Shown: positions 50,801-58,686, counted from the first letter of the stretch. The stretch is DNA of 64,000 bases from Nitrosomonas sp. (GCA_016708955.1 JADJES010000001.1:62001-126000); one strand, 5' to 3'. Numbers and translations are program-made. The notes: generated by a model not told the origin, from the letters alone.

Positions 50801-53772
50801 GGCGCCGCGACCGCGAGCGCCGTAAATTTGAACAGCAGCAGATAAAATGTTGCGGCCATGGCGATTAATGGCGCAATCCACATCGTACGTAAAGTGGCGG
50901 AAAAATCCGTGCGGCTGCTACGCGCCACTTCACCTGATGGATTCCATTCGAGCAGCCGTCTGCGCGTGAACAACATGCGTCCGATTGTACGCACGATCGC
51001 ATCGATACTGAAGTAGGCCTCGTAGGGAAGGCAGGTTAAGTTAAAGGCCGCTTGCGCCAAGCGCTGAGTGGTCGTGTCGAGCGCGACAGCAAGATGCTGC
51101 CTTAACAATACGTCGCACGGTTTGTTAAATAGATCCAGAATTGAGGTGATCAAAGGTGGAATCAGGATAATGCTGATCACCGCTAAAGTCCAAAGCCAGG
51201 GTGATGCCAGCACCGTCCAGCCTAACAACAACAGTACTGTCAGGGCCATCGGCACGAGACTACGCCGCAGGTTGTCGAACAATTTCCATTGTGATAGCCG
51301 CGAGAGCGAGTTATTCAGCCGCAGCGTACCCGGGCCGGGAATCCTTGGCAGCAGCCAACCCAGCAATTGCCAATCGCCGCGTATCCAGCGATGGCGGCGA
51401 TTCACATCCGCGCTGTAATGTGCAGGATAATCCTCATACAAATGGACATCACTCAATAAGCCCGCGCGCGTATAACATCCTTCCAGCAAATCGTGGCTAA
51501 GAATCTGATTCTCGGGAAAGCGTGCATTCAATGCGCGCTCGAATGTATCCACTTCATAAATGCCTTTGCCGATGAATGAGCCTTCGCCAAACACGTCTTG
51601 GTAGACATCGGAGATGGCGTGGGTATAGGGGTCAATGCCGACTTCGCCACCGCACAATCGCGCATAATGTGAGCGGTTGGTGCCTTCCAAGCTCACGCTG
51701 ACGCGTGGCTGAAGAATGCCGTAGCCTTCACACACGCGCTGCTGCTGTTCGTCGTAGCGCGGACGATTCAACGGATGCGCCATGGCGCCTACTAACTGTC
51801 GCGCGACATCACGCGGTAGCTGTGTATCCGTATCCAGGGTGATGACGTACTTCACGTTCGCCAGGCAAGCGGTATCGCCGACGATGCGTGAGAAACGTTT
51901 GGCAGCATTACTATGCGTCTCATCGCGCAGCAATGCATTCAAATCCGCAAGCTTGCCGCGTTTACGCTCGTAACCCATCCACATACGTTCTTGCGGATTC
52001 CAGCGGCGCGGGCGATGAAACAGGAAAAAAATACTTTTTCCTGCCGTGCTATATTTTACATTCAGCGCTTCAATCCCTGTCTGAGCCAGTTGCAACAGTA
52101 ATTCGTCATCAGCGAGGGTTTCTTCGTGCGCATCGCGAAAATCGGTCAATAGAGCAAAATACAGATTGTCGTCCTGGTTCGACAGAAAGCGCACTTCCAG
52201 CGCTTCCACCAGGTTATCGATGTTTTGCGGATGCGTAAGCATCGTTGGCACGACGACCAATGTTCGCGATTGCACCGGGATGCCAGCGGAAAAATCCATG
52301 CGTGGCAGAGGTTGCGGTTGCACGAGCAAAGTCGCCAGCCAATTCACCAGAGCGAGCGCCAATTGACTGGTAGCCAGCAATCCGAGTATGCCGGTCAATA
52401 CCAGTAACGCACCAGGCGCGCCCTGAGCGTATGCAACGGTTATCAAGCCGGCGCTGAAAAACAGCGTGAGCAGCACGATTGCGCCGAGATATACGCCCAG
52501 TGCGTGTTGCGACCCCATTTTCATGATTTTTTCGGCAGCAGAAGGACGGACCTGTACCCGGGCTTCGAGTTCACGTAAACCCCGGTCGATCAGATAAAAA
52601 CCGACATGTGTTGCGCGTTCGCCGCTTTCTGGATGCGCCGTTTGAGCCGCATGCGCGAGTTGGATCGCACATCGAGCGACCTCAGCTTCAGTGAAGGAAC
52701 TTCGCTTCGCAATTTTTTCAATCGCATGACGATAACGGTCACGGCTGGCAAAATCCATCTTGCCGTGGGCACCATTCGGATCTTCGCGCAATGTTTGCTC
52801 GACAATACTCATGCTTTCGACGAAATCGCGCCAATCCATCGCACCCAGAAAACGCAAGCTGCCAATGCTGTTGCTGATAGAAACCTGGTCGGCAGCCTGA
52901 AGTTGGTTTCCGGTATGCACCAATTGCTCGATGGTCAACCCTGATTCGGCAAGCACTTGCTCAATCCAGGTCAGTGGCAGTGCCAAAGCAAGGCTTTGTC
53001 CTTGCAGACGGCGCGTAAATTCCGATACGAATGGATTCGACATTGGCGGTTGCGAGCGCGCCATGTCTGCGATCACCAGCACCAAGCTCTTCGGATCCTT
53101 CTCCGCTACTGCCATCATTTGCTCCGCCCACGCGCTTGCCAGGTCGCAATCGACTCTGTCGGCGGCAATGCGAACGGCAACACGCCGCAGATTCTCAATT
53201 AATGCCAGCCGCAGCATAATGGGAATAGCCCACAATTCGCCTAATTTGAGAACGCTAACTGTTTGATAGGCCGCAACGAAACGACTGAGACTTTCCGAAT
53301 CTATCCGCCCATCTCCGTGCGAAATGATCTCCAGTGCGATATCGTACACACGCGGCAAGTCGGCTGAAGGGCCATTCAACAAACGCGGTAGTTCCTGGTT
53401 ATATCCCTTAGGCATATGGCGCCTGGCGGTGCGGATCTGCTCTTCGATTAGATAGAAGTTATCGAGCAGCCATTCGCTGGCCGGCGTAATCTGCTGGTTG
53501 GCTTTTACCACCGCGGTGAGTTGTCCGCAGACGCCGGTTAAAACGACTTCATTCGCCGCCAATCGCGTCATCAATTGATCCCGCGGGCGTTTCTGGGTTA
53601 ATTTGTGCATGGCGGCGAGATGCTTGCCATGCTGTTCCATTTGATCGGCGCTGAACAATTCCGACCGAAGCGGCGGTTCATTAAAAGAGCGCGTTAGCGG
53701 AATGCCCCCATCGCGCAAGTTCGCCCTCAACTGGCGCAAATACTGGAAGAAACGAATATCTTTGACCTCCAT
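44791..53772 (-). CDS. ndvB: Cyclic beta-1,2-glucan synthase (NdvB/ChvB type)
   Basis: 2993 residues, within the range of the NdvB/ChvB family. An N-terminal region (about 1-410) precedes membrane helices (about 420-480). A GT84/GT2-like catalytic domain follows (about 480-840), with acidic motif TLDTDTQLP near residue 645 and RRHRWIRGDW near 798. More membrane helices come next (about 850-1060), then a glycoamylase-like domain (about 1300-1620, MAHHQGMSLLSLAYLLLDRP). Two GH94-type phosphorylase-related segments fill the C-terminus, with the conserved GSGDWNDGMN near 2642. The enzyme primes, elongates and cyclises beta-1,2-glucans for the periplasm (osmoprotection or host contact). It overlaps the truncated transaldolase. 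The reading frame is uninterrupted over 9 kb. Confidence 0.92.
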   Translation of the reverse strand: MEVKDIRFFQYLRQLRANLRDGGIPLTRSFNEPPLRSELFSADQMEQHGKHLAAMHKLTQKRPRDQLMTRLAANEVVLTGVCGQLTAVVKANQQITPASEWLLDNFYLIEEQIRTARRHMPKGYNQELPRLLNGPSADLPRVYDIALEIISHGDGRIDSESLSRFVAAYQTVSVLKLGELWAIPIMLRLALIENLRRVAVRIAADRVDCDLASAWAEQMMAVAEKDPKSLVLVIADMARSQPPMSNPFVSEFTRRLQGQSLALALPLTWIEQVLAESGLTIEQLVHTGNQLQAADQVSISNSIGSLRFLGAMDWRDFVESMSIVEQTLREDPNGAHGKMDFASRDRYRHAIEKIAKRSSFTEAEVARCAIQLAHAAQTAHPESGERATHVGFYLIDRGLRELEARVQVRPSAAEKIMKMGSQHALGVYLGAIVLLTLFFSAGLITVAYAQGAPGALLVLTGILGLLATSQLALALVNWLATLLVQPQPLPRMDFSAGIPVQSRTLVVVPTMLTHPQNIDNLVEALEVRFLSNQDDNLYFALLTDFRDAHEETLADDELLLQLAQTGIEALNVKYSTAGKSIFFLFHRPRRWNPQERMWMGYERKRGKLADLNALLRDETHSNAAKRFSRIVGDTACLANVKYVITLDTDTQLPRDVARQLVGAMAHPLNRPRYDEQQQRVCEGYGILQPRVSVSLEGTNRSHYARLCGGEVGIDPYTHAISDVYQDVFGEGSFIGKGIYEVDTFERALNARFPENQILSHDLLEGCYTRAGLLSDVHLYEDYPAHYSADVNRRHRWIRGDWQLLGWLLPRIPGPGTLRLNNSLSRLSQWKLFDNLRRSLVPMALTVLLLLGWTVLASPWLWTLAVISIILIPPLITSILDLFNKPCDVLLRQHLAVALDTTTQRLAQAAFNLTCLPYEAYFSIDAIVRTIGRMLFTRRRLLEWNPSGEVARSSRTDFSATLRTMWIAPLIAMAATFYLLLFKFTALAVAAPILLLWLGSPAIAWWIGQPIARRKARLTLEQTIFLRKVSRKTWAFFETFVGPEDNWLPPDNYQEYRGAAVAHRTSPTNIGMALLANLTAYDFGYIPAGQLLERTAHTLDTMQILERHRSHFYNWYDTQSLKPLHPAYISTVDSGNLAGHLLTLRPGLIALADDKILNTRWCHGLRDTLGILADAMRNIPSELLTQLQTDIESTCNSPPTTLALTWQYLDRLARRAEELSDSLDATSAALFQTGSVLASAEERERKLHAETGGYLKADEDSTHHPALDHASAVVSEITSENDANWWAHALVRQSRATLDELTLLAPWLALPAAPGGSIEDLSITAIPTLRELACIEDSLLPMIAQRIISTAAPAEREWLNAFRESVTQAAQHANERISAIERLALQAAELSYMAYDFLYDKASRLLAIGYNVDELRRDVSCYDLLASEARLINFVAIAQGQVPQESWFALGRLLTTVGGEPVLLSWSGSMFEYLMPLLVMPNFDNTLLDQTYKAAVQRQIEYGRQLGIPWGMSESGYNLVDVHLNYQYRAFGVPGLGLKRGLADDLVVAPYATVLALMVAPEEACLNLQQLTLEGLEGKFGFYEAIDYTPSRQRRGESGTVVRSYMAHHQGMSLLSLAYLLLDRPMQKRFESDPLFQATLLLLQERIPRAMAFFPRTAQFSDIRPTFTAPEASIRVFNSANTPTPEVQLLSNGRYHVMITNSGGGYSRWKDLAVTRWREDTTCDHWGSFCYLRDESSGEFWSTAYQPTLKQPQHYEVIFSEGRAEFRRRDNDFETHTDIVVSPEDDIELRRLRITNRARTRRTITVTSYAEVVLAESVADELHPAFSKLFVQTEIDEQHHAILCTRRPRSGSEQTPWMFHLMTANGTDIDDISYETDRSQFIGRGHTTADPQALAGPLSRKLSGSQGSVLDPVAAIRYAITLDPDQTLTIDMISGMAETRAAALGLVEKYQDRRFADRVFDVAWTHAQVVLRQLNASEADAQLYGRLANSVLYTNALLRADAEILLQNRRGQSGLWGYAISGDLPIVLLQISDASNIELVRQLVQAHAYWRLKGLAVDLVIWNEDRAGYRQLLQDQIVGLIAAGIEAHVIDRPGGIFVRHAEQISNEDRILFQSVARAIIADNRGTLAEQINHRSIRNVQMPRFRPSRSRRADLPANSVLPRRDLILHNGLGGFTSDGHEYIITTTAAQVTPAPWVNVLANPHFGTVISESGQAYTWSENAHEFRLTPWHNDPVSDASGEAFYLRDEESGYFWSPTPLPCRGTDAYVSRHGFGYSVFEHTEGGIISELWVYVAMDAAVKFSVLKVRNASGRSRRLSATGYVEWVLGDLRQKSAMHVTTEVDSASGALFARNPYNAEFDGRIAFFDVDEPNRSISCDRAEFIGRNGSLKDPAAMARTRLSGKTGAALDPCAAIQVNFNLADGQEREIIFRLGQAGKHDTDAARALVNRFRGSAAAHTALKAVWQYWNHALGAIQVETPDPSLNVLANGWLVYQTLACRLWARSGYYQSGGAFGFRDQLQDVMALVHAEPQRVREQIMLCAAHQFVEGDVQHWWHPPSNRGVRTRCSDDYLWLPLAVCRYVLCTGDTSVLDESISFLEGRPISPEDDSYYDLPGYSTESASLYQHCVRAIRHSLTFGEHGLPLIGSGDWNDGMNLVGLHGKGESVWLGFFLYDVLTRFAELAQRRGDVTFAEQCQTEAAQLRQRIEQAAWDGAWYRRAYFDDGTPLGSAANTECQIDSISQSWSVLSGAGDGVRSRMGMDAVYARLVRHDHALIQLLDPPFDTSDLDPGYIKGYVPGVRENGGQYTHAAIWTVMAFAALGDSQRAWELLAMINPVNHGKSAAGVAIYKVEPYVVAADVYAVSPHAGRGGWSWYTGSAGWMYRLIVESLLGLRLEVDKLHFAPCLPATWQTFKLHYRYRETVYHIAVSQMEMDAGDAMQNSTMRVTADGIECPDKIIPLIDDRLEHTVEVKIYKALEPNPSMNTLNEEHDESDATTA

Positions 53773-54275
53773 TTAGAAATGTGTTCCGCTTTGGAAAGGA
53801 ACTTCACTGCACATCTCTTGGCAAAGCCAACAATTCAATGGATAGATAACTATCTTGAAGCCTCTTGAGAAACGGTATATCCAAGCAGAATTAATTGCAG
53901 AAATGAAGGGGAGCTGAACAGTCTTGTTGGCAAAATGTGAATTACAGATTTTTATCATACACAGATATCCTAGAAAAAAATCGCTCGTCAGGTAGCTAGA
54001 GAACACCTCACTTGCAGTGATGCCGGGTCAAAAACCACACGCACACGGTTCTGGGAAACTTTAAAAGTTCCAAACAGTGTGGTGTGGATACGGGAAAGTA
54101 ATTCAGCCGCTGCGGCTATGAAGATCCGAACGCTGCACGGAAAATCTGTCTGCTTGCCTCTCCGCACTCATCCTGATAACGCGCTACGAACGACTACCTA
54201 GGTCTAGTGATAAAAAATACATGGACATTCTGTTCGGCATTTGTCTGCATGGATAATCAATGCAATAACCTACCG
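53773..54275. other. Non-coding spacer upstream of the glucan synthase
   Basis: About 500 bp holding no convincing gene. It must carry the ndvB promoter. There is an inverted segment around CACACGCACACGGTTC and GTGTGGTGTGGATACGG (about 54040-54095). No operator of the 16-bp family is seen in the first 400 bp. Confidence 0.5.
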
Positions 54276-54590
54276 TCACTTAACCCGCATATCATTCTTG
54301 ACAGACTTCACACCATTGACTTTACGAACCACTTCGACTGCTTTGTTGATATCAGCCTGAGAATTGACAAAGCCGCTGAGTTGAACGACACCCTTGAAAG
54401 TTTCGACGTTGATTTCTGCGGATTTCAGCGAAGGTTCATTGAGAATTGCCGCTTTAACCTTCGTGGTCACGACAGTATCATCAAAATATTCTCCAGTCCC
54501 CTCTTGCTTGGACGTTGAAGCGCAACCAAATAATAAAGCCATGAGGGCAATTAAGAAGAAAGTGGAAAAACGGTTATTAAGTTGTGTCAT
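54276..54590 (-). CDS. BON-domain lipoprotein
   Basis: 104 residues with a lipobox LFGC (Cys23). One BON domain (about 38-104): TTKVKAAILNEPSLKSAEIN, VETFKGVVQLSGFVNSQADI and VVRKVNGVKSVKNDMRVK. BON proteins such as OsmY bind lipid or cell-envelope surfaces and are induced by osmotic or stationary-phase stress in other bacteria. Operator 14, with a -10-like TAATAC 20 bp beyond, is 69 bp upstream. Confidence 0.88.
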   Translation of the reverse strand: MTQLNNRFSTFFLIALMALLFGCASTSKQEGTGEYFDDTVVTTKVKAAILNEPSLKSAEINVETFKGVVQLSGFVNSQADINKAVEVVRKVNGVKSVKNDMRVK

Positions 54591-54658
54591 GGTAAAGTTC
54601 TCCGGTAAGTATTCACTGAAATCAAAGTTGAAGTATTACAGGGATAGCACAACCAGTA

Positions 54659-54674
54659 TGTGCGCTAGCACACA
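54659..54674 (-). promoter_or_regulatory. Palindromic operator, site 14 (TGTGCGCTAGCACACA)
   Basis: Near-perfect palindrome. On the minus strand TAATAC (54638-54633) follows after 20 bp, placing the palindrome centre near -41 of the implied start. It controls the BON lipoprotein gene, far from the main cluster of sites. Confidence 0.65.
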
Positions 54675-54733
54675 AAGCACCCCGTTTCTCTGGTTTGTGC
54701 GATGATTCGGGACTAAGGTTGACGACCTAATGT

Positions 54734-54895
54734 TAGCCCGGATATTGCATGAATTGCACACGCTCACTTGCCTCTTGATTCCAAGGAATTTGTCTCAGTC
54801 GGGTGTATGAATAACTACACCGCTTCTTCGAAAAATCCCTTGTGAAACCAATATCATGCGTGAGCATCGTGCGAATTCATGCAATATCCGGGCTA
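54734..54895. repeat. Miniature inverted repeat, family C, copy 2
   Basis: About 162 bp with ends TAGCCCGGATATTGCATGAA and TTCATGCAATATCCGGGCTA; it is the reverse complement of 7999-8164 over nearly its whole length. Confidence 0.85.
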
Positions 54896-55262
54896 GGATA
54901 TCAAGCTTATTTCATTACATTTTATAGAGTGTTTTCCCACCGGGAGAGAAATTAGCGCGATGATAGTTATTGAAAGCTTTTCATCCTGCCCGTTATGTGA
55001 ATCGACATTCATTGTGCTTTTTCTCGATCGTCATAAAGCTATTCATATCAACCAGCACAAAAACTTGTCACTTCATTTTAAAAGACACGCCTCTATAAGG
55101 CTATTACCAATCATCACAATGATGCGCGTAAAGTGTGGTTTTGAATCATTAACTCATTTGGTCAAGGAGGTGTAGAATAATTCTGGATGTAGAGTAACAC
55201 ATACCCGAGCATCTACCTAAAAGCCCAAAAGGTTATTTTTTATTAATCAATACTTATTCATT

Positions 55263-55652
55263 ATGCGAACAGTTTTTTTATTGTTATTGCTGGCTCTATC
55301 CACTCCAGTTGGGGCTGATGCGGCAGCACAGATACGTCAGCTAGAGAAAACATTAGCCCGCATACAACAAGAATCACAATCCACTTATCAGCAATTTCTG
55401 ATGATTCAAGAATTACGCCGTAATGAAATAGATGCGCCGCTACCGATCACGATACCGCCCAGTCCGGCCTCGAAAAGCATACCGATTCCAAAACATGAGG
55501 AATTAATTCAGGAAAAACAGGAAAAAGCAGATCGGATTAAAAAATATACCGACGATTTGGATCGCCTAAAAGCACGCTATACTGAACTGGAAAATGAAAG
55601 AAAAGAAATCTTTGATCAAATTAATTCACTTGAGAACAAGGCGGAAGAATAA
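55263..55652 (+). CDS. Secreted coiled-coil protein of unknown function
   Basis: 129 residues. A signal peptide (MRTVFLLLLLALSTPVGADA, cleavage near residue 20) is followed by a charged helix (QIRQLEKTLARIQQESQSTY), a proline-rich linker (DAPLPITIPPSPASKSIPIP), and a second coiled coil rich in Lys/Glu. No family is recognised. No ribosome-binding site is obvious before the ATG. Composition and signal peptide argue for a real gene. Confidence 0.6.
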   Translation: MRTVFLLLLLALSTPVGADAAAQIRQLEKTLARIQQESQSTYQQFLMIQELRRNEIDAPLPITIPPSPASKSIPIPKHEELIQEKQEKADRIKKYTDDLDRLKARYTELENERKEIFDQINSLENKAEE

Positions 55653-55771
55653 ATTTGTATGAGGGTATCAATTCGACCGTTCTTACGAGCAGCCTATATG
55701 CTCGATCAATTGCATATCCTTGTTTAAGATTACACCCCTATCGCAGGGTTCTGAGTACAAGCCGCAACTTA

Positions 55772-56239
55772 CTACTTGCCTTCAAAATTTTTATACCAGA
55801 TGTCATAAATTTCGTCTGACCATAAAGACTTTATCCAGACAATCACATCATCGACTTGCTGCTCCGTCAACTTGCCTTCCCAGGCCGGCATGGAACCAAT
55901 ATCAGGAGGCGTTCCTTTGAGTATGGTTTTCTTCAAAACTTCTGTCGAATGATGCCAGGCATGCGCGGTACTGTCTAATGGCGGCGGCGGATATTTTCCG
56001 TCCGGACCCGGTTTGCGCCAATCCGGTGTCGCTTCTCCATTGGGTCCATGACAGCCAACGCAATTTGCGGCATAAACCATTTCACCCCGCTTGATTTGCG
56101 CTTGATCAAAATTTCGTTTTACCAAACCCGTTTTACTATCGATCTGAGATTGCCCGGATAAAGCGCGAAGTGGTGCAGAATCACCACAGCCCAGTAGCAA
56201 TGCCGCTATTCCGCACAGCAGTAAATTTCGCTTTGTCAT
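55772..56239 (-). CDS. Monohaem cytochrome c lipoprotein
   Basis: 155 residues. A lipobox LLGC (Cys18) implies membrane attachment; a single haem site CVGCH lies at residues 60-64 and the probable axial Met is in GSMPAWEG (Met117). The fold is class I (LTEQQVDDVIVWIKSLW at the end). It is the third gene after cupredoxin and DUF411, 12 bp downstream of DUF411, so it probably serves copper or redox handling in the periplasm with them. Confidence 0.85.
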   Translation of the reverse strand: MTKRNLLLCGIAALLLGCGDSAPLRALSGQSQIDSKTGLVKRNFDQAQIKRGEMVYAANCVGCHGPNGEATPDWRKPGPDGKYPPPPLDSTAHAWHHSTEVLKKTILKGTPPDIGSMPAWEGKLTEQQVDDVIVWIKSLWSDEIYDIWYKNFEGK

Positions 56240-56251
56240 TAAAAGTTACGA

Positions 56252-56791
56252 TTACTTTAAGCGCATGACCGAACCGCTCTTCTCCGGCTCGGGATTGGCT
56301 GACTGTGACTGCTCTGCTTTCTTGGCATAGGGATCATAACGGTTATAAATGGTCGTATCCTTGCGTGCTTCATCGCGTTCTTTGATCAATAAAACATTAT
56401 AAGGATCACTACGAGCACCTTCCATACCAGGGGTTCCGTGCGGCATATCCGGTACAGCCAGTCCAACTGCTTTAGGTTTTTCTTTGAGTAAGCGCAAAAT
56501 GTCAGGCGCTGGCACATGCCCCTCGATCGCATAGCCGTTAACCAAAGCCGTATGGCACGAACCCAGCGATTCAGAGATACCTGATTTTTTTCTTATTTCT
56601 TTATTGCCAACATCATGCGTTTTCACGGTAAAACCGTGCTCGCGCATATGATCGACCCACTTATCGCAACACCCGCAGGTCGGGCTTTTATAAACGTCAA
56701 CGGTCGCTGTGGCAGCCGCTTGTGAAGCAACACTCAACAGACTGACAGCAATGATTGATCCAGCTAATAGGGTACTTACTCGTATTTTCAT
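56252..56791 (-). CDS. DUF411 periplasmic metal-binding protein
   Basis: 179 residues. A signal peptide ends near SQAAA. The DUF411 core follows: VYKSPTCGCCDKWVDHMREH with the Cys-rich motif (C39-x-C41-C42), then SLGSCHTALVNGYAIEGHVP and MPHGTPGMEG. These proteins are linked with copper resistance. Here the C-terminal part (RSDPYNVLLIKERDE and beyond) is an extra tail of about 40 residues. It overlaps the cupredoxin gene by 4 bp and is followed 12 bp later by a cytochrome c gene. Confidence 0.85.
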   Translation of the reverse strand: MKIRVSTLLAGSIIAVSLLSVASQAAATATVDVYKSPTCGCCDKWVDHMREHGFTVKTHDVGNKEIRKKSGISESLGSCHTALVNGYAIEGHVPAPDILRLLKEKPKAVGLAVPDMPHGTPGMEGARSDPYNVLLIKERDEARKDTTIYNRYDPYAKKAEQSQSANPEPEKSGSVMRLK

Positions 56792-57240
56792 TTCTTCTCC
56801 ACAATTATTGTTCCACGCATCTTCTTAAAATGACCCGGCAACGGGCAGGCAAAATTAATGGTTCCCGCGCTGGTAAACTGCCAGATAAATTCCTTTTGCT
56901 CACCCGGTTCAAGTTGTACCAAATGTGCTTCAGAGTGATCCTTTTCAGGAAACATGCGCCGCATATTAGCGGCTTTCTTCAGGTCTGCCATTGAACCCAT
57001 CAACATCTCATGCTTTCTGCTGCCGCCATTTTTTATAACAAACTGGATCGTTTCGCCTTCACTGACCTTAATTTCAGAAGGTAAAAACATATTATCCACC
57101 TGAGTCAACTTAATGGTCCGCGACACCTTACTTGAATCACCCGATTTACCAATATCAACTTCATTATTGGGATAGCTTGCACTCGAGTAACAATGGGTTG
57201 AAAACAAGACCAAGGTTACAAATGGTATAATCCTGTTCAT
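56788..57240 (-). CDS. Cupredoxin-like periplasmic copper protein
   Basis: 150 residues with a signal peptide. The cupredoxin fold shows probable type 1 copper ligands: His77 (GGSRKHEML), Cys132 in FACPLPGHF, His137 and Met141. It is the first gene of a three-gene copper/redox operon with DUF411 and cytochrome c. No long promoter region is visible, only about 160 bp to the divergent ttcA gene. Confidence 0.88.
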   Translation of the reverse strand: MNRIIPFVTLVLFSTHCYSSASYPNNEVDIGKSGDSSKVSRTIKLTQVDNMFLPSEIKVSEGETIQFVIKNGGSRKHEMLMGSMADLKKAANMRRMFPEKDHSEAHLVQLEPGEQKEFIWQFTSAGTINFACPLPGHFKKMRGTIIVEKK

Positions 57241-57401
57241 AGAATTCTCCTGAAAAATAATTCCCGAACCCGTTTATCCGTCTTGCTTAGAATCCAGCTA
57301 TGCTAAATTGTTCCATCTTATTTGTCTAATATTCTGCGACAAGACCCGCAGCGTTCACTCAGTGAAAAAATTCTTTTCTTTCTCACAACCTTGCCAAAAT
57401 C

Positions 57402-58307
57402 ATGCAAAAAAAACAACAGTATAATACCAATAAGCTGCATAAACGCTTAAGACGGCAAGTAGGAACAGCGATTGCTGATTTCAACATGATCGAAGCCGGT
57501 GATCGGATCATGGTGTGCTTGTCCGGCGGTAAGGATAGTTATGCCTTGCTGGATATTCTGCGTAATTTACAAGCCCACGCGCCGTTAGAGTTTGAGCTGA
57601 TAGCGGTTAATCTAGACCAAAAACAGCCCGGTTTCCCTGAACAAGTGCTGCCAGGCTATCTGACTGATATTGGCATGCCTTTCCGTATTGTTGAACAAGA
57701 TACCTACAGTGTCGTAAAACGTGTCATTGCAGAAGGAAAAACCACTTGTAGTCTTTGCTCACGCTTGCGTCGCGGCGTGCTATATCGCGTTGCCAGTGAA
57801 TTGGGCGCCACCAAGATAGCGCTGGGTCATCATCGGGATGATATTCTTGAAACCTTGTTTCTTAATATGTTTTATGGCGGAAAACTTAAAGCCATGCCGC
57901 CTAAACTGGTTAGCGATGACGGAAAACACATCGTTATCCGGCCGTTGGCTTACTGCAAAGAAAAAGATTTAACCGCTTACGCCGAAACAGAAAATTTTCC
58001 GATCATTCCCTGCAATCTGTGCGGATCGCAAAAAAACCTGCAGCGTCAAGCTATCAAAGAAATGATGCAACAATGGGATAAAAAATTTCCCGGACGGCTG
58101 GAAACGATGTTCCGCTCCATCCAAAATATCCAGTTATCGCATCTGGCGGATACATTTCGGTATGATTTTTTTAACTTAAAAGCACAGGGGGAGCCGGTAA
58201 TCGATGGCGACACCGCATTTGATGAAGAAATATTTGAGCCTACTGTTGAAGAAATGCTCATTCCGGCAGCTGAGGAAACAGACGATAGCCAACTTGCCAC
58301 TAGCTAA
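57402..58307 (+). CDS. ttcA: tRNA 2-thiocytidine biosynthesis protein TtcA
   Basis: 301 residues, the family length. The ATP-binding PP-loop SGGKDS is at 41-46; the cysteine pairs that hold the iron-sulfur cluster are in CSLC (116-119) and CNLC (204-207). It adds sulfur to cytidine 32 of tRNAs. It starts 162 bp from the divergent cupredoxin operon and ends 4 bp before the convergent DUF2784 gene. Confidence 0.95.
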   Translation: MQKKQQYNTNKLHKRLRRQVGTAIADFNMIEAGDRIMVCLSGGKDSYALLDILRNLQAHAPLEFELIAVNLDQKQPGFPEQVLPGYLTDIGMPFRIVEQDTYSVVKRVIAEGKTTCSLCSRLRRGVLYRVASELGATKIALGHHRDDILETLFLNMFYGGKLKAMPPKLVSDDGKHIVIRPLAYCKEKDLTAYAETENFPIIPCNLCGSQKNLQRQAIKEMMQQWDKKFPGRLETMFRSIQNIQLSHLADTFRYDFFNLKAQGEPVIDGDTAFDEEIFEPTVEEMLIPAAEETDDSQLATS

Positions 58308-58311
58308 TCAG

Positions 58312-58686
58312 CTACGTTTTCTGTGACTTATTAGGCGGCACCCACTTGAATGTTGCTGCAACCAAGCCTGCAAAGAGGACATAAACTACCGTAAACAAGC
58401 TTTCGGGTACAGTATAAAACATGATTTTATGCAGCCATTGCTGAATAAAACTATTATTTGTTTCAATCTGACGCAGTGTGTTTTCCCATAATGTTAACGG
58501 ACAAACGACACCCAGCAAGGATTCAATCACAACGAATAAAATGGCAGCCAAGTGTAAATAACGAAACCAAGGGTTTCTGACAAATGTCAGCTTAAGCCAA
58601 GCACCCAACCAGATGACCGGCAAGCTGCCAACGACAAACAACACGTAGAGAAAATGGATAATCAGTACAAGGTCAGCCAATAGCAT
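58312..58686 (-). CDS. DUF2784 family membrane protein
   Basis: 124 residues from MLLADLVLIIHFLYVLFVVG (ATG at 58686). Four hydrophobic helices and the pattern LPVIWLGAWLKLTFVRNPWF, VVIESLLGVVCPLTLWENTL match DUF2784, a family of small membrane proteins of unknown function. The open frame extends further upstream, but that part lies in a G-rich, suspect stretch and is not included. Convergent with ttcA, 4 bp apart. Confidence 0.85.
   Translation of the reverse strand: MLLADLVLIIHFLYVLFVVGSLPVIWLGAWLKLTFVRNPWFRYLHLAAILFVVIESLLGVVCPLTLWENTLRQIETNNSFIQQWLHKIMFYTVPESLFTVVYVLFAGLVAATFKWVPPNKSQKT

Noticed and set aside
45000..53300. Many plus-strand open frames opposite the glucan synthase gene
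   Set aside because: They are antisense shadows of a single well-supported 9-kb gene.
54960..55175. 71-codon plus-strand open frame
   Set aside because: No ribosome-binding site, unusual residue mix and no family; probably a chance frame after the family-C repeat.
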